The notes under the pieces were generated by a model that was not told the origin of the DNA, searched no databases, and saw only the letters and a program-made list of their open reading frames with translations. A stretch of 7,089 bases of DNA from Candidatus Izemoplasma sp. (GTDB lineage Bacteria; Bacillota_I; Bacilli_A; Izemoplasmatales; Izemoplasmataceae). Of the stretch, positions 1 through 5,141 are shown one piece after another. Every line of letters begins with the position of its first letter. Within the stretch, counting starts at the first letter, position 1. Position numbers and translations under genes: made by a program. The stretch is taken from NCBI GenBank assembly GCA_007117555.1, contig SKGI01000135.1:1-7089 (forward strand), given 5' to 3'.

Positions 1-368
1 GAATTGCTATATTAGTGAACCCATTTAAAGCTTACCATGGGCATCAAGTCGTAGAAGTATATGTGGATGGTACTTACATGATGTGTGACTTTTTATATGG
101 CGTTATGGCTAGATTAGATCGAAATTATTCAGTTTATGAGTTACTTAATCGTCCTGATTTAGTTAAAGAAATATACCATCGAAAGATCCGAAATTTAAAG
201 CAATTAGATGACATAGCTGGCCTCTATAATCGCGTCGCAATCTCTGCGTATGATATAACCAAAAAACATGATTATACTATTTCTAGACCCAATGCCTATT
301 ATTTAAAATTGATGAATCTCACTCAAGATGGCACTTGGCAAATGCATGAAGATGCATCTGAATCATGA
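1..368 (+). CDS. Transglutaminase-like domain protein, C-terminal fragment (5' end outside window)
   Basis: The frame is open from position 3 to the TGA at 366-368. A GTG at 15 is only an internal codon, because codons upstream of it are also open and no ribosome binding site is seen, so the true start lies before the window. The early part reads GHQVVEVYVDG followed by CDFLYG. This matches the His and Asp segments of transglutaminase/papain-like folds (H-x-x-x-E-V-Y-x-D-G, with the Asp 11 residues after the Glu). The catalytic Cys would lie upstream and cannot be checked. The remaining ~80 residues are not recognised. GC is about 34% over 61-360, against 47-52% in sampled 60-base lines of genes further along, which suggests different ancestry or weak selection. 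The domain call rests on one short motif, so confidence is moderate. Confidence 0.6.
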   Translation, partial: IAILVNPFKAYHGHQVVEVYVDGTYMMCDFLYGVMARLDRNYSVYELLNRPDLVKEIYHRKIRNLKQLDDIAGLYNRVAISAYDITKKHDYTISRPNAYYLKLMNLTQDGTWQMHEDASES

Positions 369-551
369 CACACATTAAAGATGAAAAAGGTTACTTTGGC
401 GTCATAGAAAGTTTGTAACATGAGACGCTACATTGGAATCATGACCCAATGGGTATCTATCAAGACAGTTTAACGTAACTGCCAGCACAATCACCAATAT
501 AGTCTCCTTTTAGTAAACCGATACGGATGGCGCGAAAGGACGTGCTGAAAA
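369..551. other. Gene-poor spacer with a possible decayed small reading frame
   Basis: This 183-bp gap separates the AT-rich transglutaminase-like gene from the kinase/nitroreductase/ispA operon. An ATG at 365 overlaps the upstream TGA and opens a 17-codon frame ending in TAA at 416-418. The same frame then stays open for 19 more codons to TAA at 476-478, with protein-like content (LHWNHDPMGIYQDSLT). A small hairpin (CATTGG 431-436 with CCAATG 446-451) has no T-tract and is not a convincing terminator. A TATAGT at 498-503 could be the -10 of the downstream operon, but no good -35 lies 16-18 bp before it. Confidence 0.35.
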
Positions 552-1100
552 ATGAAAACATTGATTTGTATAACGGGTCCTTTAGCAGCGTATAAATCTT
601 CGTGTGCGCTGTTTCTTGCAAAAGACTTAAAGTTGCCCGCCTTTATGAAAGACACATTTAAAGAAACATTATGCGAGACTTTAGGTGCGCGTGATCGTGC
701 GGAAAACTTGCGCTTAAGTAAAACCGCTGTTTTATTGCTTGAAACCGCCGCGTTTTCAACGCTTGAGGCTCAAGATGTTGCCCTCATCGAGGCAAACTTC
801 AAACAAGAAGAACTCGATCATTTGGTACAGGCTTGTAAAGCGCGCAATATACACCTGCTTTGTTTATATCTTGGTGGTTCACCGGAAGTTTTATATGCCC
901 GCTATTTAAAGCGAGAAACTTCGCGGCATGTCGCCCATCGTTCAGCGGGGACAATGACATTGGATACGTTTAGTCAATCGGTGCACGATTATGAGAGGGT
1001 GGTGTATCCTGAATCGTGTTGGCGCTATGATACAGAGACCGATCCTAAGTTGCTATTTAAAGCGATTTCTAAGCGACTTGAAGCCTATCTTAATAGTTGA
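552..1100 (+). CDS. P-loop kinase-like NTPase (AAA_33/zeta-type fold) with altered Walker A
   Basis: A 182-residue cytosolic protein. The N-terminus (beta strand LICIT, then GPLAAYKSS at residues 9-17) sits exactly where the P-loop of small-molecule kinases lies, but the Gly before the Lys is Tyr. A Walker-B-like strand ends in the LIEANF segment (78-83), as in AAA_33 proteins. A basic segment at 117-129 (R117, R121, R125, then H-x-x-H-R) resembles the Arg-rich lid of nucleotide and zeta-type kinases. The substrate is unknown. AAAGGA at 535-540 lies 11 nt before the ATG, which supports this start. It is the first gene of a forward unit, with nitroreductase 34 nt downstream. It probably phosphorylates a small molecule or is a degenerate relative that binds nucleotide poorly. 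The fold is likely and the activity uncertain. Confidence 0.65.
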   Translation: MKTLICITGPLAAYKSSCALFLAKDLKLPAFMKDTFKETLCETLGARDRAENLRLSKTAVLLLETAAFSTLEAQDVALIEANFKQEELDHLVQACKARNIHLLCLYLGGSPEVLYARYLKRETSRHVAHRSAGTMTLDTFSQSVHDYERVVYPESCWRYDTETDPKLLFKAISKRLEAYLNS

Positions 1101-1134
1101 AGAGACCTTTAAAGACAGAGAGGAAGTATAGAGG

Positions 1135-1650
1135 ATGACTGTTGATCAACTTGTTAAAAATCGTCAAAGCTGTCGCAAATTTACAGGAGAACCTGTCGCA
1201 TCAAAATCATTGAACACCATTCTTGAAGGAGGTCGCCTTGCTCCGAGTGCTGTCAATGGGCAACCATGGCATTTTTATGCGGTGACAAGCCCCACGTTAC
1301 AGGCGAAAGTTGCCGATGCCCTGCAAAGTTTTGCTTCTTTAGCAGGGGCGTATATCGTTGTTGTTGAAACTGCACCAACCTTGCCAGTTAAAGCGGCCAA
1401 TCGCCTAAAAGGGCATCAGTTTCCGCAAATGGACATCGGGATTGCGACAGCACAGATGGTCTTACAAGCGGAAGCGCTTGGGATTGCACAATGTATTTTA
1501 GGCTGGTTTAATGAACGGAAGATTCGCGTGGCGCTTGGACTTAAAAAGAAACAACGGATTCGTTTAGTCATTGCGCTTGGTCACGCTAAAAACCCAGAAG
1601 TACGTCCGAAAAAACGGAAAGCAGTTGAGGCGGTGATCACGTATGTCTAA
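1135..1650 (+). CDS. Nitroreductase family protein (FMN-dependent oxidoreductase)
   Basis: A 171-residue protein of the compact nitroreductase type, expected to be a cytosolic homodimer that binds FMN and reduces nitro-aromatics, quinones or similar compounds with NAD(P)H. Visible family signatures are RQSCRKF near the N-terminus (residues 10-16, the FMN-phosphate-contacting R-S-x-R element with Cys in place of the usual hydrophobic residue), LAPSAVNGQPWHFYAV (36-51, the flavin-binding A-P-S-x-x-N-x-Q-P-W motif), and a later MDIGIATAQMVLQAEALGI helix followed by GWF. AGAGGAAG at 1119-1126 is 8 nt from the ATG. Its stop overlaps the ispA start by 8 nt, so the two are probably translationally coupled. 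The physiological substrate cannot be read from sequence. The family call is secure. Confidence 0.9.
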   Translation: MTVDQLVKNRQSCRKFTGEPVASKSLNTILEGGRLAPSAVNGQPWHFYAVTSPTLQAKVADALQSFASLAGAYIVVVETAPTLPVKAANRLKGHQFPQMDIGIATAQMVLQAEALGIAQCILGWFNERKIRVALGLKKKQRIRLVIALGHAKNPEVRPKKRKAVEAVITYV

Positions 1651-2491
1651 TCGCTGGGTTGAAAAACTTGAGGCGCGCTTAGGCACGATTGTCTCAAACC
1701 CTGACAATTTATTGAGTGCACCTATGCAACACGCTTTGCTTGCGGGGGGCAAACGACTTAGGCCTAAGCTATTTAACAGCGTTTTAGTCATGTTTGGGCT
1801 CGATATCAAAGATTACTTAGATGTGGCGTGTGCATTAGAGATGGTCCATACGTACTCGCTCGTCCACGATGATTTACCAGCGATGGATGATGATGCATAT
1901 CGTCGTGGAAAGCCGACGGTGCATGTAGCATATGATGAAGCGACGGCCATACTAAGTGGCGATGCGTTGCTGACTGATGCGTTCACCGTTTTAGCGAATG
2001 CGCAGAATTTAAGCGCTGAAAAACGAATTAAATTGGTCTGCATTTTAGCAGAAAAAGCGGGTTCAAGTGGCATGGTCGCAGGTCAAGTTCTCGACTTAAA
2101 AGCGACTAAGCAAACGATTGATGTTGCTGCGCTCAATACGATGCATGCCTTAAAGACTGCGGCTTTATTTGAAGCCGCGCTAATGATGGGTGGGGTCGTT
2201 TCCGGTGTCACGGATCTGCATCAACTAGAGGGTTGCGGGCGGGCACTCGGTCTTGCCTTTCAAATTCAAGATGATTTACTCGATGTTGAAAGCACCCAAG
2301 AAGCGATGGGCAAAAGTTTAAGTGATGCAAGTCATGAAAAAGCATCTTATGTGCGCATCATGGGACTTTCAGATGCAAAAGAGGCTTGTCGCGCCACCTT
2401 TGAAAAAGCACGCACCTTATGCGCTGCACTTAGTGTCGATGCCGAACCATTACACACATTGATTGACACGATCGAACAACGGAATAGGTAA
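1643..2491 (+). CDS. ispA: Farnesyl diphosphate synthase (polyprenyl synthetase, bacterial type II)
   Basis: Condenses IPP with DMAPP and GPP to make farnesyl diphosphate, the precursor for undecaprenyl-phosphate (cell wall) and quinone side chains; cytosolic. In 282 residues it has GKRLRP (36-41, IPP binding), the first Asp-rich motif DDLPAMD (D76, D77, D82) with the two-residue insertion typical of bacterial FPP synthases, RRGKPTVH (87-94), GMVAGQ (143-148), a KT pair (171-172), and the second Asp-rich motif FQIQDDLLD (206-214). Tyr71, five residues before the first motif, fits a C15 product, since small residues at this position give longer chains. The GK-S/T-x-SD loop after the second motif is slightly shortened. 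The ATG lies inside the end of the nitroreductase gene, with GAGG at 1627-1630. All catalytic Asp residues are present. Confidence 0.95.
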   Translation: MSNRWVEKLEARLGTIVSNPDNLLSAPMQHALLAGGKRLRPKLFNSVLVMFGLDIKDYLDVACALEMVHTYSLVHDDLPAMDDDAYRRGKPTVHVAYDEATAILSGDALLTDAFTVLANAQNLSAEKRIKLVCILAEKAGSSGMVAGQVLDLKATKQTIDVAALNTMHALKTAALFEAALMMGGVVSGVTDLHQLEGCGRALGLAFQIQDDLLDVESTQEAMGKSLSDASHEKASYVRIMGLSDAKEACRATFEKARTLCAALSVDAEPLHTLIDTIEQRNR

Positions 2492-2502
2492 ATGTGCGCA
2501 AG

Positions 2503-2526
2503 AAAAAACACCTCAAACTGAGGTGT
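2503..2526 (-). terminator. Intrinsic terminator of the small lipoprotein gene
   Basis: An 8-bp perfect stem (2508-2515 with 2519-2526, loop of 3) is followed, reading the minus strand, by a run of T residues (A-tract 2503-2508 on the plus strand). The lipoprotein stop codon overlaps the stem. On the plus strand the stem is followed by CAGTTGCTT, so it would be at best a weak terminator for the ispA operon, whose stop lies 16 nt before it. Confidence 0.85.
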
Positions 2527-2792
2527 CAGTTGCTTGACGCAGGTGCCGGGCGTTTAAATAAGTACGTATCGCCGACATCATACTGATCATAAATGCGTTT
2601 TGAGACAGCTTCTTGTGCGGTCACAGGTTCGTGAAACCCTTCAAGTTCATAAGTTAGATTAAAATAGTGTTGACCATTTCGGATGACTTTTTCAGTGATG
2701 GTCGCTTCCACCTCAATCATGTTTGAATCATCACACGCAGTCAGTGTCACCATAAAAAATACAAGTAAACTACAAAGCAAGAAACGTTTCAT
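2526..2792 (-). CDS. Small secreted lipoprotein of unknown function
   Basis: I chose the ATG at 2792, giving 88 residues. GGAGGT (2798-2803) lies 5 nt upstream, and the protein then starts MKRF with a clean signal peptide. A frame-open ATG at 2819 would place nine hydrophilic residues before the signal and lacks a ribosome binding site. The N-terminus has K-R, a hydrophobic core (residues 4-18) and a lipobox L-T-A-C with Cys20 as the expected lipid attachment site, followed by Asp-Asp. The mature ~68 residues look like a small beta-rich domain (IEVEATITEKVIRNG... YFNLTYELEG), with no recognised family. It is expected to be anchored on the outer face of the membrane. It has its own promoter and terminator, so it is a single-gene transcript. 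Function is not assigned. Confidence 0.8.
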   Translation of the reverse strand: MKRFLLCSLLVFFMVTLTACDDSNMIEVEATITEKVIRNGQHYFNLTYELEGFHEPVTAQEAVSKRIYDQYDVGDTYLFKRPAPASSN

Positions 2793-2797
2793 CGCAA

Positions 2798-2803
2798 ACC
2801 TCC
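2798..2803 (-). promoter_or_regulatory. Ribosome binding site fixing the lipoprotein start
   Basis: GGAGGT on the minus strand is 5 nt from the ATG at 2792. It decides in favour of the 88-residue product over the longer open frame. Confidence 0.8.
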
Positions 2804-2821
2804 AATCATTCATATACATTC

Positions 2822-2850
2822 ACTATAAGATTAAAACGTTTACGCGTCAA
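2822..2850 (-). promoter_or_regulatory. Sigma-A promoter of the lipoprotein gene
   Basis: On the minus strand, TTGACG (2845-2850) and TATAGT (2822-2827) are separated by exactly 17 bp. This predicts transcription from about 2815, just upstream of the ribosome binding site. It is divergent from the riboswitch promoter, whose -35 starts about 60 bp away. Confidence 0.75.
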
Positions 2851-2911
2851 CTTAATTTTTGACATGTGTGAAAAAAAGTAATAAAACCGTGTGAAAGTGG
2901 CGGATATTAGC

Positions 2912-2940
2912 TTGCATTTACGTTTAGACTGTGCTATATT
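2912..2940 (+). promoter_or_regulatory. Sigma-A promoter of the FMN riboswitch/ribU transcript
   Basis: TTGCAT (2912-2917) and TATATT (2935-2940) are 17 bp apart. A TG one base before the -10 makes it an extended -10 promoter. The predicted start near 2947 is about 12 nt before the riboswitch P1 stem, the expected geometry. Confidence 0.75.
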
Positions 2941-2957
2941 TTCCTTGTACAATTGAA

Positions 2958-3067
2958 TCGTCTTTAGGGCAGGGTGTAATTCCCGACCGGCGGTATAGTC
3001 CGCGAGCTTAAAGCATGATCCGGTGTGATTCCGGAACCGATAGTGATAGTCTAGATGAAAGAAGACA
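2958..3067 (+). ncRNA. FMN riboswitch (RFN element)
   Basis: A cis-acting RNA aptamer that binds flavin mononucleotide and turns down riboflavin uptake when FMN is plentiful. The conserved blocks occur in order: GGGCAGGGTG (2968-2977), ATTCCCGACCGGCGGT (2979-2994), AGTCCGCGAGC (2997-3007), then a variable hairpin, GGTGTGATTCCGGAACCGA (3012-3030), and AGTCTAGATGA (3048-3058). The closing P1 helix pairs GTCTT (2960-2964) with AAGAC (3062-3066). It lies between a good promoter and an intrinsic terminator, directly upstream of a riboflavin transporter gene, which confirms the function. Confidence 0.96.
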
Positions 3068-3089
3068 GCGTATGTGGACTCTTTTGTTT

Positions 3090-3116
3090 GCCCTGAGTAT
3101 GTTATGGGGCTTTTTT
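3090..3116 (+). terminator. Riboswitch expression-platform terminator
   Basis: GCCC (3090-3093) pairs with GGGC (3107-3110), with possible T-G extension, and is followed by six T residues (3111-3116). It sits 24 nt after the aptamer and before the ribU start, as expected for FMN-dependent premature termination. The stem is short and the loop long (about 13 nt), so on its own it looks weak. Confidence 0.7.
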
Positions 3117-3135
3117 AATGGAAAAAGTCCGAAAA

Positions 3136-3141
3136 GAGAGG
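3136..3141 (+). promoter_or_regulatory. Ribosome binding site deciding the ribU start
   Basis: GAGAGG ends 9 nt before the ATG at 3151. The in-frame ATGs at 3118 and 3142 are poor choices: the first sits at the end of the terminator T-tract with no binding site, and the second touches this site directly. Confidence 0.7.
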
Positions 3142-3150
3142 ATGAGTCTT

Positions 3151-3765
3151 ATGCGTCAAGATACGGTGTTTCGTTTGGCCTTGCTTGCGAATTTGTCAGC
3201 ATTATCGATTATTCTTTATTACACCATTCGCATTCCTTTACCCTTTATATTTCCTGGTTTTTTAGAAATACAGTTTTCTAATGTTCCAGCGATTATTGCC
3301 GGCTTTATGACGGGTCCCGTTGGTGGCGCTGTCGTGGTCGTCGTGCGAACGCTTGCGAAAATGCCTGGGTCACATACGATGAATGTCGGGGAGTTTGCCG
3401 ATATGATCATCGGCATTCCTACAGTCGTTATTTCTGCGGTCATTTACATGAAACATCGCACAAAAAAAGGTGCCATCCTCGCGTCGGTGGCTGGGATTAT
3501 TACTTGGGTTGTTGTGGCGGTCATTGGAAACTATTTCCTCTTTTTGCCGTTTTATGCAGAGTTATTTGGCGTCGATGAGTTGATTAAATTTTAGCAAGTC
3601 ATTCCGGGTGTCACGGCCGATAATTACTTATGGCGTTTTGCACTTTTTGCGGCGCTGCCTTTTAACATTTTATTAGCGAGCATGGTCTATGGCATCACAT
3701 TCTTAAGTTATAAACGCTTAGTGCATCTCATTGAGTCTGTTCATAGTCGTTTGCGTGATTCATGA
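3151..3765 (+). pseudogene. ribU: Riboflavin ECF transporter S component RibU, interrupted by an in-frame TAG
   Basis: RibU is the membrane substrate-binding subunit that imports riboflavin with the shared ECF module (EcfA, EcfA', EcfT), whose genes are not in this window. The first 147 codons carry family features: helix 1 with LALLANLSALSIILYY, the QFSNVPAIIAGFMTGPVGGA block (residues 41-60), GEFADMIIGIP (80-90), and later helices ending in NYFLFLPFYAELFG. A TAG at 3592-3594 (codon 148) then interrupts the frame. The same frame continues without any shift for 56 codons to TGA at 3763-3765, encoding the expected last helix with the conserved LPFN segment and a K-R-rich tail. The intact length of about 204 residues is normal for RibU. 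Cutting at TAG removes the last membrane helix and probably inactivates the protein. A sequencing error, a recent nonsense mutation and suppressed readthrough all remain possible. The upstream FMN riboswitch supports the identity. Confidence 0.85.
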
Positions 3766-4217
3766 CCATTATTGTTGATGCGGACGCATGTCCTGTCAAA
3801 GGTATTATTGCGGAAGCCGCCATCGTCCGCAAACTTAAGGTGTTATGGGTGGCGAGTGTTGACCATGAAATCAGTATGCCAACGGGCACGGTCATCCGTG
3901 TGGATGCAGGCATGGATTCAGCGGATCACACCATCATTAAGCATACCGATGCTACGTCGCTTGTTATTACACAAGACTATGGTCTCGCAGCACTTTGTTT
4001 AGCTAAAGGGGCAAAAGTGATTCATCCTGAAGGTTGGGCGTATCGAGTGGAAACCATCGATGGCTTGCTTGCGCGACGTCATATGCACCAGATGATTCGT
4101 CGCTCAGGGGGTAGACACAAAGGGCCAACCAAAAGAAAAAAAGATGCCGATAAGCGCTTTAAAGCCGTCTTAATTGAACATCTTGATTTGTATGTAGATA
4201 AAGCACTTAAGCGTTAG
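3762..4217 (+). CDS. YaiI/YqxD family protein (DUF188, UPF0178)
   Basis: A 151-residue cytosolic protein matching the widespread YaiI/YqxD family along its whole length: DADACPV (6-12), a DAGMDSADH block (48-56), VITQDYGLAALCLAKGA (68-84), and the basic SGGRHKGP (115-122) near the C-terminus. To my knowledge the family is grouped with PIN-like nuclease folds because of its conserved acidic residues, all of which (D6, D8, D52, D55, D72) are present, but its cellular role is not established. The ATG overlaps the TGA that closes the full ribU frame (ATGA), implying cotranscription and translational coupling. Its own TAG stop overlaps the end of the convergent membrane protein gene. Family call secure, function unknown. 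Confidence 0.93.
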   Translation: MTIIVDADACPVKGIIAEAAIVRKLKVLWVASVDHEISMPTGTVIRVDAGMDSADHTIIKHTDATSLVITQDYGLAALCLAKGAKVIHPEGWAYRVETIDGLLARRHMHQMIRRSGGRHKGPTKRKKDADKRFKAVLIEHLDLYVDKALKR

Positions 4218-4974
4218 AATACTTTGGTAAGAAAGCGATCAAATTGTAGGCAATCATGGTGAGTATACTGAAAATTAAGGTGCCAACTAATAGCCATGGG
4301 ACTGAAGAAGGCCGCTCAAATTGATTTAAAACAATACCTAAGTAAGCCCAAATATAAACCAAACTATAAACGGGTGATTTAAAATAGCGGATGACGTTGA
4401 TGGCGATACCAACACCGATTAAGACAAGTAGCGATGTCAACCAAATCGAGGCGGTTCCAAACGGATCGATGAGGTCTAAACTGACAAGCCAAATGGTCAC
4501 ATTGGCGATGCTAGCAACACTGACCCATCCAAAATAAATCATGAAAGTAGTCCGCTCAAACTTTGCCGGTGCCTCGGCCAGTTCATGGATGAGCACTGTG
4601 ATGCGTCCGACTGTATAAGTAAGAAAAAACAACATCGCCATGGCCCAAACAATCAACAAAGCATGCCAAACAATAAGCCATGCGATGTTAAAGAGACAAG
4701 AGATGATGAACCAAATTGCTAGTTTTCTAAACAGCATAGGATCGGTGCTTGCGTCGTAAGTCAACAAACGGGCGACGAATAAACCAAGCAGTAAGTAAAT
4801 AAGGCCCCAAATAGAAAAAGTGAAGCCAGCCGGTGTAAAGAGCGCGTCAAACTGATTAGAAATAGCCCCTGTTGAACGCCCAAAAAGTGGCCAAGCATTG
4901 GCGAGAATATTCATCAAAATGACTGAACCATAGGCCAGTAAAACCCCTGCTTTTAATCCGTGTGCTTCACGCAT
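4207..4974 (-). CDS. TspO/MBR-related tryptophan-rich membrane protein
   Basis: A 255-residue very hydrophobic protein with about seven or eight predicted membrane segments and 11 Trp residues. The PAGFTFSIWGLIYLLLGLF segment (48-66) corresponds to the Pro/Trp-rich helix pair typical of TspO/MBR proteins. It is longer than classical TspO (about 160 residues) and fits the extended form usually annotated as tryptophan-rich sensory protein in Firmicutes. TspO proteins bind porphyrins and related ligands, but the role of the long form is unknown. I chose the ATG at 4974 because AAGGAG (4983-4988) lies 8 nt upstream. The frame is open for 44 more codons, but that extension is hydrophilic and overlaps promoter elements. 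It is convergent with the YaiI/YqxD gene, overlapping by 11 bp, with no terminator visible between them. Confidence 0.75.
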   Translation of the reverse strand: MREAHGLKAGVLLAYGSVILMNILANAWPLFGRSTGAISNQFDALFTPAGFTFSIWGLIYLLLGLFVARLLTYDASTDPMLFRKLAIWFIISCLFNIAWLIVWHALLIVWAMAMLFFLTYTVGRITVLIHELAEAPAKFERTTFMIYFGWVSVASIANVTIWLVSLDLIDPFGTASIWLTSLLVLIGVGIAINVIRYFKSPVYSLVYIWAYLGIVLNQFERPSSVPWLLVGTLIFSILTMIAYNLIAFLPKYSNA

Positions 4975-4982
4975 TGGGTTCA

Positions 4983-4988
4983 CTCCTT
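4983..4988 (-). promoter_or_regulatory. Ribosome binding site deciding the TspO-like start
   Basis: AAGGAG on the minus strand is 8 nt before the ATG at 4974. It selects the 255-residue product over the 299-residue open frame. Confidence 0.8.
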
Positions 4989-4994
4989 TTTTAG

Positions 4995-5021
4995 AACACA
5001 GTGTTTGGGATGTTTTATCCC
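4995..5021. promoter_or_regulatory. Two adjacent inverted repeats in the TspO-like leader (possible operator)
   Basis: AACACAGTGTT (4995-5005) is a perfect 5-bp inverted repeat around a single base. One base later, GGGAT-N5-ATCCC (5007-5021) is a second perfect 5-bp inverted repeat. Both lie just downstream of the predicted transcription start of the minus-strand gene. They could be a repressor site or form small RNA hairpins. The regulator is not identified. Confidence 0.3.
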
Positions 5022-5034
5022 TGTCATATAGGTT

Positions 5035-5064
5035 ATTGTACCACTCATGCTTGCATCTTGGCAA
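5035..5064 (-). promoter_or_regulatory. Candidate promoter of the TspO-like gene
   Basis: On the minus strand, TTGCCA (5059-5064) and TACAAT (5035-5040) are 18 bp apart, with TG-G directly before the -10 (extended -10). This predicts a start near 5028 and a leader of about 54 nt. Confidence 0.5.
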
Positions 5065-5141
5065 ATTTTCTAAGTCGAGTTTCAAGCGAGATAAGACTTT
5101 AAACATAGACTAACAAACCGAATGAATCTAGGAGGCACACG

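Noticed and set aside
431..451. Intrinsic terminator after the transglutaminase-like gene
   Set aside because: The 6-bp stem has a 9-nt loop and no T-tract on either strand.
402..494. Minus-strand GTG frame of 30 codons with AAGGAG (504-509) 9 nt upstream
   Set aside because: The ribosome binding site is good, but the product is very short, has no recognised features and is read antisense to the possible remnant frame. Probably chance.
1564..1809. Minus-strand 81-codon frame over the nitroreductase/ispA junction
   Set aside because: It is antisense to two well-supported genes with full family motifs and has no ribosome binding site.
3015..3281. 88-codon plus-strand frame across the FMN riboswitch and terminator
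   Set aside because: It lies within the riboswitch RNA and overlaps the RibU frame. It has no ribosome binding site, and its low-complexity C-terminus is an out-of-frame reading of ribU.
3772..4002. Plus-strand 76-codon frame inside the YaiI/YqxD-like gene
   Set aside because: It is in a different frame from the conserved DADACPV...SGGRHKGP protein and carries no features of its own.
4975..5106. N-terminal 44-residue extension of the TspO-like protein
   Set aside because: The extension is hydrophilic, covers the promoter and palindromes, and lacks a ribosome binding site, whereas AAGGAG is well placed for the ATG at 4974.
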